A stretch of 10,898 nt of DNA from Clostridiales bacterium UBA3953 (GCA_002385415.1 DGDL01000087.1:1-10898); one strand, 5' to 3'. Shown: positions 1 through 6,146, counted from the stretch's first letter. Notes: generated by a model not told the origin, from the letters alone. Translations and numbers: made by a program.

Positions 1-254
1 CAAAAGCAACCGGCTCGATATACGATGCCGCGTTTAACAATCTCAGCCTTTCGGCAGAGCTGTTTTTCTGCGACTTGCTCTGGAACACGCCGGGGCGGCG
101 AGTTATCTGGGAGTCTTTACCCGAAAAAGTCGTGCTTTGTGCCGAATGTGTGCTTGAAAGCCCATATTATGTCAGGCTCAGAAACGCCGACACTCTGGCA
201 ATGGCAGACCTGAGCAATAAAATAACCGAGCTTTTTAATATTTTCGACGTGTAG
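1..254 (+). CDS. C-terminal fragment of an unrecognised protein
   Basis: An open frame enters from the left edge (first complete codon at base 3) and ends at TAG 252-254, giving about 83 residues with no start codon inside the window that fits better. The fragment begins KATGSIYDAAFNNLSLSAEL, has an aromatic patch with a cysteine (ELFFCDLLW), and ends TELFNIFDV. It is moderately hydrophobic but has no clear membrane helix, coiled coil or metal motif, apart from a CAEC pair in the middle. I do not recognise the family. The reading is supported because the frame runs open to a stop immediately before a strong terminator. It converges on sigK, so it belongs to a separate transcript. A competing ATG-initiated frame at 25-213 lies in another register and has the composition of a shadow. 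Confidence 0.7.
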   Translation, partial: KATGSIYDAAFNNLSLSAELFFCDLLWNTPGRRVIWESLPEKVVLCAECVLESPYYVRLRNADTLAMADLSNKITELFNIFDV

Positions 255-255
255 T

Positions 256-288
256 AAAAAGGCGAATGCAGAAATGCTTCGCCTTTTT
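256..288. terminator. Bidirectional rho-independent terminator
   Basis: AAAAAGGCGAA at 256-266 pairs perfectly with TTCGCCTTTTT at 278-288. An inner GCA/TGC extends the stem across a one-base bulge and closes a GAAA tetraloop. The A-run and T-run flanks let it serve both the gene ending at 254 on the plus strand and sigK, whose stop is at 308-310 on the minus strand. Confidence 0.9.
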
Positions 289-307
289 ATCTGGTTTTGG
301 TTTGTTC

Positions 308-979
308 TTAAAGTGCGGCGCGCAGCTTTTCGAGCGCCGCTTTTTCAATTCGTGACACATACGAGCGGGAGATGCCCAGTTTTGCCGCAAGCTCGCGCTG
401 GGTCATTGGAGTATTGCCTCCGAGCCCATAGCGCATTATTATAATTTCGCGCTCGCGCTCATCAAGTACGATGCCTATAAGCTTCAGTGCCTTTGCACCG
501 TTGAGCTTGATGTCTATTTCGTCGGTGATGGTGTCCTCGCAGCTTATCACATCTATGTAGGAAAGCGGGTTGCCGTCCCTGTCGACATCAATGGTTTCGT
601 TGGTCGAAACCTCAAGCGCCTGCTTTTTTTGAGAGCGAAAATACATGAGAATTTCATTTTGCAAGCACTTGCTGGCATAGGTCGCAAATCGCGTGCCGTT
701 TGCAGGGTCGAAAGTGTCTATGGCTTTTATCAGCCCGATAGTGCCGATGGACATTAAATCTTCCTGGTTGCGGTTCCCCGTATAATATTTTTTTACAATG
801 TGCGCGACAAGCCGCAGGTTGTGTTCTATCAGCTTCGCGCGTGCCTCTCGGTCGCCCTTTCTGGCAAGTTCAAAGCATCGGGCTTCCTCCTCGGGATCGA
901 GAGGGGGCGGAAAACTTCCCTGCGACGTCACCGACAGGAAAAACAGCATTATGCGCGCAATAAGAGCGTCTAAAAACAC
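308..979 (-). CDS. sigK: RNA polymerase sporulation sigma factor sigma-K (pro-SigK)
   Basis: This is the late mother-cell sigma factor that directs coat and spore-maturation genes. From the GTG start the product is 223 residues, close to the family length. A hydrophobic leader (residues 1-16, LIARIMLFFLS) is followed by SVTSQGSFPPPL, which lines up with the Bacillus pro-sequence and its cleavage zone. Sigma region 2 spans about 48-115 (LIEHNLRLVAHIVKKY, DLMSIGTIGLIKAID, RFATYASKCLQNEIL). Region 4 spans about 172-220 (LDEREREIIIMRYGL, TQRELAAKLGISRSYVSRIE). I chose GTG 979 because GGAGGTG sits 7 bases upstream and the product then starts where known SigK proteins do; the frame continues upstream to 1084 but without a ribosome site. 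The gene is continuous, with no skin-type insertion. Identification from the sequence is firm. That SpoIVFB-type proteolysis activates it is inferred from the family. Confidence 0.95.
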   Translation of the reverse strand: MFLDALIARIMLFFLSVTSQGSFPPPLDPEEEARCFELARKGDREARAKLIEHNLRLVAHIVKKYYTGNRNQEDLMSIGTIGLIKAIDTFDPANGTRFATYASKCLQNEILMYFRSQKKQALEVSTNETIDVDRDGNPLSYIDVISCEDTITDEIDIKLNGAKALKLIGIVLDEREREIIIMRYGLGGNTPMTQRELAAKLGISRSYVSRIEKAALEKLRAAL

Positions 980-1000
980 GCCTGTCACCTCCGGTATGCA

Positions 1001-1029
1001 TTGCGTAACTTGTCTGCCCGTGGTATAAT
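1001..1029 (+). promoter_or_regulatory. Sigma-A-type promoter divergent from sigK
   Basis: TTGCGT (1001-1006), a 17-base spacer and TATAAT (1024-1029) predict a start near 1036 on the plus strand. It lies between sigK and the Ppx/GppA gene and could drive either a short terminated RNA or the phosphatase. The minus strand of the same AT-rich patch also reads TATTAT, so the direction is not beyond doubt. Confidence 0.55.
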
Positions 1030-1035
1030 ATCTAT

Positions 1036-1103
1036 ATATACGCTGCATGCGGTGAATTGATAACAATTTCCTGCCCCGTCGCATGGTGGCGGGGCTTTTT
1101 GTT
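1036..1103 (+). ncRNA. Candidate short transcript (small RNA or attenuated leader)
   Basis: Between the promoter at 1001-1029 and the terminator-like hairpin at 1073-1100 lies a span of about 65 bases with no credible reading frame. It holds a small hairpin (AATTG 1055-1059, loop ATAA, CAATT 1064-1068) followed at once by the terminator hairpin. Two readings fit: an independent small RNA, or the 5' end of the Ppx/GppA mRNA with premature termination. I match it to no known RNA family. Confidence 0.3.
1073..1100 (+). terminator. Rho-independent terminator or attenuator ahead of the phosphatase gene
   Basis: GCCCCGTC (1073-1080) pairs with GGCGGGGC (1088-1095) in an 8-base-pair stem including one G-T pair, with a 7-base loop followed by TTTTTGTTTG. 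The T-run is only on the plus strand, and no plus-strand gene lies immediately upstream, so it must end the short transcript from 1036 or attenuate the downstream gene. Confidence 0.6.
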
Positions 1104-1142
1104 TGTATTTTATTGCATCCGGCAGTATAGCTGCTTTTTTCG

Positions 1143-1195
1143 AATGGGCTGCACCCTGCAGATCAACTGACCGCACAACAGGACAAAGGCCCATT
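1143..1195 (+). repeat. Inverted repeat in the leader of the Ppx/GppA gene
   Basis: AATGGGC (1143-1149) and GCCCATT (1189-1195) are perfect inverted copies separated by 39 bases and end 16 bases before the ribosome site. In RNA they could close a leader fold; on DNA they could be operator half-sites. A 7-base match is weak evidence. Confidence 0.3.
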
Positions 1196-1223
1196 AGCAT
1201 TATATTTACCGAGGTGATATCCG

Positions 1224-2165
1224 TTGCGCTGTGCCATTGTTGACATTGGCTCAAACACCGTGAAAATGAACATATATGACGTGACCCCGCCCGACAAGAT
1301 AAGGCTTATCATGAGCCAGTCGACCACGCTCGGGCTGATAGGATATATACGCTCCGGCTCGCTTACCGGAGAGGGCATCGACAAGCTGGGCAAGACAATT
1401 GCGCGCTATGTGCGGCTGGCGTCCGACGTTGCGGCAGATGAGCTGCACTGCATAGCCACCGCCAGCCTGCGCTCGGTCAACAACGCAATCGCCGTCTTGG
1501 AGAAAATCAAGTCGCGTACCGGCTGCAAACCGGAGCTGATTTCCGGCGATTGTGAGGCTTTGCTCAGCCTTGAAGGTATAAAAACCGCGCTCGGAGACGT
1601 CAGCGCAGGCATAATGGCCGATATGGGCGGCGGCAGCACCGAAATAGTGGGATTCATTGACGGGAATGCGGTGCATACAGTATCGGTGCCTATCGGCTGC
1701 CTGTCGCTTTTCGAGCGATTTATTTCAGGCGTGATGCCCAAAAAGTCCGAGCTGCGCCGGCTGTGCGAGTTTGTCGACGCGCAGCTCAGCGAATCCGACT
1801 GGCTGACCGGTTACGGCCAAACGCTTTACCTTGTCGGCGGCACATCCCGCCTTATCGCGCGGATGTATCGCAGGTTGTTCGGGAAAAGCGCAATGCAAAT
1901 CGAGACGTACGAGGGCTCAGACGGCAAAGCCTATACTTTCACGAGTGAGGGGTTGACGGCGCTTTACAGGCGTTTTGCCGACCCGTCTACCGAAGAGATT
2001 CGCGCGCTTATAAGGCTCGCGCCCGACCGCATACACACATTTGTTCCCGGACTTGCGGCAACATCACGCCTGGCGCGCGCCTGCTCTGCCGAGCGTATTA
2101 CGGTCGTATTCTCCGGTATACGCGAAGGGTATGTAAAAAGCAGGCTGCTCGGGCAAAAGTCATAG
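1224..2165 (+). CDS. ppx: Ppx/GppA-family phosphatase (exopolyphosphatase / pppGpp phosphohydrolase type)
   Basis: Family members remove terminal phosphate from polyphosphate or convert pppGpp to ppGpp in the cytoplasm; which one this is cannot be told here. The 313-residue product shows the ASKHA phosphate-binding loops: IVDIGSNTVKM at residues 5-15, and MADMGGGSTEIV at 131-142. ISGDCEALLSLEG (107-118) corresponds to the family's SGxEEAxL catalytic-glutamate segment; the second glutamate (E111) is kept and the first is cysteine. Length matches the short two-domain form without the C-terminal HD domain. The start is TTG at 1224, set by GAGGTG at 1211-1216, 7 bases upstream; no ATG fits the N-terminal motif. 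It is transcribed divergently from sigK, and a leader of over 100 bases precedes it. Confidence 0.9.
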   Translation: MRCAIVDIGSNTVKMNIYDVTPPDKIRLIMSQSTTLGLIGYIRSGSLTGEGIDKLGKTIARYVRLASDVAADELHCIATASLRSVNNAIAVLEKIKSRTGCKPELISGDCEALLSLEGIKTALGDVSAGIMADMGGGSTEIVGFIDGNAVHTVSVPIGCLSLFERFISGVMPKKSELRRLCEFVDAQLSESDWLTGYGQTLYLVGGTSRLIARMYRRLFGKSAMQIETYEGSDGKAYTFTSEGLTALYRRFADPSTEEIRALIRLAPDRIHTFVPGLAATSRLARACSAERITVVFSGIREGYVKSRLLGQKS

Positions 2166-2405
2166 CCGGCGGGCGGCAAGCCGCTTTGGGCGCAATGCGA
2201 AATATCCGTCCCGGTCTGCGAGAATACCCGCATCGGATTAGTCCCCCGTAAAAGCAAATCGGCGCTTGAGCACGACAGGTTTTCTTTTTCAGCGCAGACA
2301 CTCCGGTATGCCCCTGCTTTGCACCGGCGGATAGCGCATAAAAAAGCTCACTGGACGTCTATTTGTGCCCTGCTGCGGGTGATACAAGCGCACCCGCAAA
2401 CCGAA
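2166..2405. other. Intergenic region between Ppx/GppA gene and rpsR, no gene seen
   Basis: This gap of roughly 240 bases has no frame with a ribosome site and no tRNA-like fold. Just after the phosphatase stop, a weak hairpin (GCGG CAAG CCGC followed by TTTGGG, about 2174-2188) is the only terminator candidate for that gene. Further on is a perfect 7-base-pair inverted repeat, GCGGGTG (2375-2381) with CACCCGC (2391-2397), a 9-base loop and no T-run. Confidence 0.45.
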
Positions 2406-2436
2406 CAAATAAACGCCGCCCGTAAACCGGACGGCG
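2406..2436 (-). terminator. Terminator of the rpsF-ssb-rpsR operon
   Basis: On the minus strand CGCCGTCCG pairs with CGGGCGGCG around a GTTTA loop (2414-2436; 9 base pairs including one G-T), followed by TTTATTTG. It lies 17 bases beyond the rpsR stop, the expected end of the operon. Confidence 0.8.
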
Positions 2437-2453
2437 AATTTTATCTTTTGTAC

Positions 2454-2897
2454 TCAGTCTCTTATATAGGGCAAAAGTGCAAGCTGACGGGCGCGCTTGA
2501 TTGCGACGGTCAGCTGACGCTGATGCCTTGCGCAGGTACCCGTTATGCGGCGCGGCAGAATTTTTGCGCGCTCGCTGATGCACTTGTTGAGCCTTGCGGT
2601 GTCCTTGTAGTCGATGCGCTCGATTTTATCCACACAAAACTGGCACACTTTTCTGCGTCTGCCGCGGCCACGCTGCTGACGCTGCTGTGTTGTTTGGGTT
2701 GTCTGTGCTGTCTGTGCCGTCTGAGCGGCAGAGCTTTCTTTGCTTTCGCTTTCGGCGCTCTTTGTGCTTTCTGCGCTTTCAGCGTTTTCGGTTTTTTCTG
2801 TATTTTCCGTGGTCTCTGCTTTATCTGCAGTATTTTCAGCAGTTTCCGTGGTTTCGGGCGTCTCTTCCTGGACTTCCGTGACCTGCTCGTTATCCAT
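2454..2897 (-). CDS. rpsR: 30S ribosomal protein S18 with long N-terminal extension
   Basis: S18 binds the 30S platform as a heterodimer with S6. The canonical part is residues about 80-147 (RRRKVCQFCVDKIERID, LNKCISERAKILPRRITG, RHQRQLTVAIKRARQLALLP), the usual S18 length. It has four cysteines (C85, C88, C106, C122) and so looks like the zinc-binding C-plus form. Before it lies an extra 75-80 residues built almost wholly of E, T, A, S, Q and K: first an acidic T/E-rich part (1-55), then TAQTAQTTQTTQQRQQRGRG. The extension is real in frame: ATG at 2897 has AGGAGG closely upstream, and no other start with a ribosome site lies before the core. It is the last gene of rpsF-ssb-rpsR, 38 bases after ssb. 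The role of the extension is unknown to me. Confidence 0.95.
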   Translation of the reverse strand: MDNEQVTEVQEETPETTETAENTADKAETTENTEKTENAESAESTKSAESESKESSAAQTAQTAQTTQTTQQRQQRGRGRRRKVCQFCVDKIERIDYKDTARLNKCISERAKILPRRITGTCARHQRQLTVAIKRARQLALLPYIRD

Positions 2898-2935
2898 CTT
2901 ATGAAACCTCCTTGTAAAGTTGTGCTCCGCCAGCG

Positions 2936-3406
2936 TCAGAACGGAAGGTCGTCGTCGCTCGATACGTCTTCGAACTTCGGCGGTTCATCGGCCGGAGCGG
3001 AATAATTGGGCGAGGGTGCGGCATAAGTGTTTGCCCCGCTGTCGCGGAAGGCGGGATTCTCGCTTTTAGAGTCAACGAAGTAGACATCCTCTGCGACTAT
3101 TTCCACTACTGTGCGTCTCTGACCCTGCTGGTCGGTCCACTGGCGCTCCTGAAGGCGTCCTTCAACAAGTATCGAGCTGCCTTTCCTGAAATAACGCGCC
3201 ACAAACTCCGCCGTCGACTGCCATGCAACGACATTGAAGAAATCCGCAGTCTGTTGCGGCGTGCCGTCGGCCGAGGGTCTGACAAACCGGCGGTTGACCG
3301 CGACCCGGAAGGTCGTCACGGGAGTGCCGGCCTGGGTTTGACGCTGGTCGGGGTCGGCGCAGAGCCTGCCTGCAATCGTGACCTTATTGTAGTTAAGACT
3401 TGCCAC
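2936..3406 (-). CDS. ssb: Single-stranded DNA-binding protein SSB
   Basis: SSB coats single-stranded DNA during replication, repair and recombination and recruits partners through its C-terminal tip. The 156-residue product begins with the OB-fold (residues 1 to about 108: NKVTIAGRLCADPD, TTFRVAVNRRF, DFFNVVAWQSTAEFVARYF, GSSILVEGRLQERQW). A disordered P/S/N-rich linker follows, and the protein ends in the classic acidic tip DDDLPF. Length and layout are those of the essential bacterial SSB. The start is GTG at 3406, with AGGAGG 9 bases upstream; no in-frame ATG fits. It sits 17 bases after the rpsF stop in the standard S6-SSB-S18 order and shares the operon promoter. Confidence 0.97.
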   Translation of the reverse strand: MASLNYNKVTIAGRLCADPDQRQTQAGTPVTTFRVAVNRRFVRPSADGTPQQTADFFNVVAWQSTAEFVARYFRKGSSILVEGRLQERQWTDQQGQRRTVVEIVAEDVYFVDSKSENPAFRDSGANTYAAPSPNYSAPADEPPKFEDVSSDDDLPF

Positions 3407-3423
3407 TTCAATTGCCCTCCTGA

Positions 3424-3720
3424 TTACTCATCGACGCGAACAATCATGGAACGCAGGATGCCGTCCGTTATGTGGAAGACGCGATCCAGCTCGGCGGGGA
3501 ATTCCTGGGGAGCCGTAAACTTGACAAGCGTATAATACCCCTCTGTGCGATAATTGATGGGATATGCGAGCTTACGCTTGCCCCATTCCGCCGTTTCGGT
3601 AATCGTCCCATGCTCAGCGATAAGAGAAGTGAACTTGCTGACAAGCTCGGCTACCGCCTCATCGCCGAGTGAAGTGTCGACGATAAATACCGTTTCATAA
3701 GACGAATGTTTTTTCTCCAT
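3424..3720 (-). CDS. rpsF: 30S ribosomal protein S6
   Basis: S6 is a small ribosomal subunit protein that pairs with S18 on the 16S central domain. The 98-residue product has the normal length and signature segments: YETVFIVDTSLGDE at the start, WGKRKLAYPINYRTEGYYTL in the middle (residues 46-65) and ITDGILRSMIVRVDE at the C-terminus. It lacks the acidic or polyglutamate tail of enterobacterial S6. ATG 3720 follows AAGGAGGTG with good spacing. It is the first gene of the operon, behind a perfect sigma-A promoter and a leader of about 100 bases in which S6:S18 feedback control would be expected. Confidence 0.97.
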   Translation of the reverse strand: MEKKHSSYETVFIVDTSLGDEAVAELVSKFTSLIAEHGTITETAEWGKRKLAYPINYRTEGYYTLVKFTAPQEFPAELDRVFHITDGILRSMIVRVDE

Positions 3721-3819
3721 ACTTTACACCTCCTTGTGGACATAAGACCGCTGTTTGTTATGCAGCGGTAAGGACTGTTGCTTGAAGACCCGCGAAACTG
3801 ATGCCGCGCAGACTTCAAC
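3721..3819 (-). promoter_or_regulatory. Structured 5' leader of rpsF, candidate S6:S18 autoregulatory element
   Basis: The mRNA from the promoter to rpsF is about 100 bases and folds on inspection into two hairpins. The upstream one (about 3779-3818) has GAAG/CTTC and CGCG/CGCG pairings with bulges. The one nearest the gene has a perfect 7-base-pair stem, ACCGCTG with CAGCGGT (3763-3769 and 3747-3753), and a 9-base loop, ending about 7 bases before AAGGAGG. S6:S18 complexes are known to bind hairpins with a CCG element in rpsF leaders of many bacteria. Position and an ACCG element fit, but I have not matched the full consensus. Confidence 0.4.
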
Positions 3820-3825
3820 CAGTTA

Positions 3826-3854
3826 ATTATATCTCTTCTGCCGCCGGTTGTCAA
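3826..3854 (-). promoter_or_regulatory. Perfect-consensus sigma-A promoter of the rpsF operon
   Basis: On the minus strand TTGACA (3854-3849), 17 bases, then TATAAT (3831-3826). Just upstream lie two A-tracts (the runs of T at 3857-3872 on the plus strand), resembling an UP element. The predicted start is near 3819. A perfect match suits a ribosomal-protein operon. Confidence 0.9.
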
Positions 3855-3925
3855 GGTTTTTTTGGGTTTTTTCAAAATTAATCGCGGTTTTCGGCGCGCA
3901 GTCATGGCAAGTTTGGCTTCACCGC

Positions 3926-3954
3926 TTGACAGCTATTGGGCTTTAATGTAAAAT
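3926..3954 (+). promoter_or_regulatory. Sigma-A promoter of the DivIVA-like gene
   Basis: TTGACA (3926-3931), 17 bases, TAAAAT (3949-3954), predicted start near 3961. It is divergent from the rpsF promoter, with about 70 bases between the two -35 boxes. Confidence 0.8.
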
Positions 3955-3960
3955 ATTTAC

Positions 3961-4120
3961 ACAAGCAAAAATAAGCTGTCTAAATCGCAAGCTAAGACAC
4001 AGGCGCATTGCAGTGCAGGTGAATTTTCGGGCGCGGCAAGCAGCCATGCGACTCGCCTGTTAAAAGGACTTTTTCAGCAAAAGACTTAACCAACACATTT
4101 TACATAACCGGAGGATGCTT
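3961..4120 (+). promoter_or_regulatory. Long structured leader of the DivIVA-like gene
   Basis: About 160 untranslated bases separate the promoter from the start codon. ACAGGCG (3999-4005) and CGCCTGT (4054-4060) pair perfectly and enclose a 48-base region that includes the small hairpin GGC-AAGCA-GCC (4035-4045). Upstream, TGTCT (3977-3981) can pair with AGACA (3995-3999). I recognise no riboswitch class, and there is no T-run after the fold. Confidence 0.35.
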
Positions 4121-5185
4121 ATGGCCGGGCGTGACACTAATGAAAAAAAAGAAGCCCGCGGCGAAGTATTTCCCCGCGAACGAAATGGCTACTCGGTTTC
4201 CGCTGTAAACGAGTATATAGAGCGCATGAATCGCAAGTTCGAGGACACGCTTTACGACTATAGGCGGCAGATTACAGACCTGAAGCGCGATCTCGAAGAA
4301 AAATCCGCCATTTCTCCCGAAAGTATCGACAAGCTCCTCGAACAGCTCAGCGATGCCAACAGCGAGCTTGAAGAAGCAAGCGCCCAAATAGAGGTACTCG
4401 TCGCCGAAAGGGATGCTTTGCAGCAACAGCTTGCAGAGCTTTCGGCTGAAGTGGAGCGCCTGCGCGCCCCGGTCGAGCAATCAGGCAGCTACGACGACGA
4501 CGTTGAACCCATTTTCGAGCCAGACCCGATTCACGAAACCGGAATAAAAGGACAGCTCGACGTTATGGAGGAAAATCCGGTCGAGCCGGTAATCGAAATT
4601 TTGCCCTATGACGACCGGGATGAGCTTGAGTTCACCGCTGTAAAAGGCGAAAGCGATGCAGCTGACGACAGCATAATCTGCTGGCCGTCGCTCGACGGTG
4701 CCTGCTATGTAAAAAGCGATGACGACGAGCTCGTGCCGGACGAGGGCGAAGCCGAAATCTATGAGATCACGCCCTCGGCTGATTCGCATGTTATCCCGGT
4801 TGACACTGTCCACAGCGCCGAAAGCCGCGCAGAGGAAATTATCGCCGAGGCCCGCGCGGCAGCGGAAAAAATATTGGAGGAAGCAAACAGCGAAGCCAGA
4901 CAGCTGCGCGCAAACCATCTTATAAAGACCAATGAAGAGGCGCGGGCAATCAAACGCGAAGCCTACCTGCGCGCAAAACTCATGCTTGACAGGATAAGCC
5001 GCAAGCTGCAGTCGCAATTTGACGGATATTTCAGCGATTTTACCCAAGCAGGCTACCAGGCCCAGCGTGATATTGTAGACACTCTGATAAAGCTGCGCGT
5101 TTCGCTCGATGACCTGAGCTATACCGCAAGCGACCGCGCAAACCAAATCATCGAAGAATTTAAAGAAAATGCATCAGACGGCTGA
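4121..5185 (+). CDS. DivIVA-domain coiled-coil protein
   Basis: DivIVA-type proteins bind curved membrane at septa and poles and act as scaffolds for division, wall growth or sporulation. Residues 15-60 (EVFPRERNGYSVSAVNEYIERMNRKF) resemble the DivIVA N-terminal segment, F-x-x-x-x-x-GY followed by a V-N-E-hydrophobic helix. A coiled coil follows to about 116, then an acidic linker (about 120-225, many D/E/P). A second helical region (230-350) starts with an alanine/glutamate-rich stretch (AEEIIAEARAAAEKILEEAN) and continues with basic and aromatic residues. The total is 354 residues, longer than Bacillus DivIVA because of the linker and second helix. I placed the start at ATG 4121, 6 bases after CCGGAGG; an ATG at 4115 abuts that ribosome site. 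It is a single-gene transcript with its own terminator. A generic SMC-like coiled coil is the alternative. Confidence 0.75.
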   Translation: MAGRDTNEKKEARGEVFPRERNGYSVSAVNEYIERMNRKFEDTLYDYRRQITDLKRDLEEKSAISPESIDKLLEQLSDANSELEEASAQIEVLVAERDALQQQLAELSAEVERLRAPVEQSGSYDDDVEPIFEPDPIHETGIKGQLDVMEENPVEPVIEILPYDDRDELEFTAVKGESDAADDSIICWPSLDGACYVKSDDDELVPDEGEAEIYEITPSADSHVIPVDTVHSAESRAEEIIAEARAAAEKILEEANSEARQLRANHLIKTNEEARAIKREAYLRAKLMLDRISRKLQSQFDGYFSDFTQAGYQAQRDIVDTLIKLRVSLDDLSYTASDRANQIIEEFKENASDG

Positions 5186-5198
5186 AAGCATAAATCAG

Positions 5199-5234
5199 CC
5201 CCGGAACAGAATGCCTGTTCCGGGGATATTTTTG
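5199..5234 (+). terminator. Strong terminator of the DivIVA-like gene
   Basis: CCCCGGAACAG (5199-5209) pairs perfectly with CTGTTCCGGGG (5215-5225) around a 5-base loop, followed by ATATTTTTG. It begins 13 bases after the stop codon. Confidence 0.95.
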
Positions 5235-5260
5235 CCTATTGCGCTGGTGTCATGGCGTCT

Positions 5261-5284
5261 GCCGCATAAATATGTATATGCGGC
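5261..5284. repeat. Perfect 8-base-pair hairpin in the DivIVA/rhomboid convergent gap
   Basis: GCCGCATA (5261-5268) and TATGCGGC (5277-5284) flank an 8-base loop. Neither side has a T-run, so it is not a classic terminator, although it lies where the minus-strand rhomboid-like transcript should end and no better terminator is visible between 5235 and 5359. Confidence 0.4.
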
Positions 5285-5359
5285 ATAAAGCGGCGCTCAT
5301 AACCGCGGAGTCCGCAAAAAGAGCGGAGAGATACAGGAATATCAAAGCGCCAAAGCGGT

Positions 5360-6040
5360 CTAAAAATGCTTTCCTCTGTACCGCCATTTGAGCTTTAGGC
5401 GCTCGATAAGCTGTTTGAGCCGGCTGATGAAATCCGAGCCAAAGAAAACGAAGAAGTTAATCAGCGCGGCGATAATTGAGGCGCGCGTCGCCCAGTCGCC
5501 GACAATAAACATATACAAAAACAGCACCGCATCCAGCCATGCAAGCCACTTTATCTTAATCGGAAAAATGAAAAACAATAGCACCTGAAATTCGGGATAA
5601 AACATCGCAAACGCAAAGAAGAGCGACATGTTCAGATAATAGTTGTCCGCAAATCCCGTTATCAGTCCGGCGACTATAGTGCCAATTATGCCCAGCAGGT
5701 AGTAGATATTAAATTTAAGCGCGCCCCACTCGCGCTCGAGCGAGGTGCCGATAAGGTAGTAAAAATATAGCGCAAATATGATAAACAGCGGGCTGCGGTT
5801 CGGCGGCAGAAAGACAAATGTTATTATTCTCCACAACTGGCCCGAAAAAATTGCCGAACGATTGAAAACAAGCGCACTGTAAAGCGATGCGCCTCTCGGC
5901 AGCACGGCAGACAGCAAAAAATCAGCCACAAACACAATTGCCATTGCGCCGATTAAAATCGGCATAAGATTGTGTATGGCATATCTGCCGTATTTGTATT
6001 CGAGACGGCTTAGATAGTTTTTAAAGCTAAACTTTCTCAT
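5360..6040 (-). CDS. Rhomboid-fold membrane protein, probably non-proteolytic
   Basis: The 226-residue product has about six hydrophobic segments (around 24-47, 66-79, 84-98, 109-130, 136-160, 165-200) and a basic C-terminus. Rhomboid-like features are GQLWRIITFVFLPP (67-80), the loop-and-helix LIGTSLEREWGALKFNIYYL (96-115), and FPIKIKWLAW in the L-x-P-I-K position (159-168). Active rhomboid proteases need a GxSx serine motif and a transmembrane histidine. Here the serine region reads YYLNMSLFF (S139, no glycines) and the last helix (ASIIAALINFFVFF) has no histidine, so I infer a pseudoprotease or derlin-like role. ATG 6040 is preceded by GAGG at an unusually long 13 bases, and by TATAAT only 6 bases upstream (6047-6052), so a nearly leaderless mRNA is possible. 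It is divergent from the solute-binding gene. Confidence 0.75.
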   Translation of the reverse strand: MRKFSFKNYLSRLEYKYGRYAIHNLMPILIGAMAIVFVADFLLSAVLPRGASLYSALVFNRSAIFSGQLWRIITFVFLPPNRSPLFIIFALYFYYLIGTSLEREWGALKFNIYYLLGIIGTIVAGLITGFADNYYLNMSLFFAFAMFYPEFQVLLFFIFPIKIKWLAWLDAVLFLYMFIVGDWATRASIIAALINFFVFFGSDFISRLKQLIERLKLKWRYRGKHF

Positions 6041-6146
6041 GCGTCTATTATATCCTCAATTTGTAAACTTTTCTAACTTTATTTTACACTTTTTTATAAA
6101 ATATAAAATCTCGTTAACATAAATATTTACTATTCGAATAATAATT

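Noticed and set aside
1054..1070. GAATTGATAACAATTTC resembles parts of the E. coli lac operator
   Set aside because: Half-site similarity with a missing centre is likely chance; the same bases are explained by a short hairpin in the candidate transcript.
980..1084. Upstream in-frame extension of sigK to ATG 1084
   Set aside because: It lacks a ribosome site and adds 35 residues absent from the family, while GTG 979 has GGAGGTG at good spacing.
2319..3005. A plus-strand frame of 228 codons with leucine/cysteine/phenylalanine-rich repeats
   Set aside because: It is the antisense of rpsR and the end of ssb; the hydrophobic repeats are simply the reverse reading of the E/T/A-rich S18 tail.
3857..3872. 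Two runs of T between the rpsF and DivIVA promoters looked like a terminator tail
   Set aside because: No stem precedes them on the plus strand; on the minus strand they are A-tracts immediately upstream of the -35 box, fitting an UP element.
4481..5146. A minus-strand frame opposite the DivIVA-like gene
   Set aside because: It has no ribosome site and mirrors the acidic coding bias of the genuine plus-strand gene.
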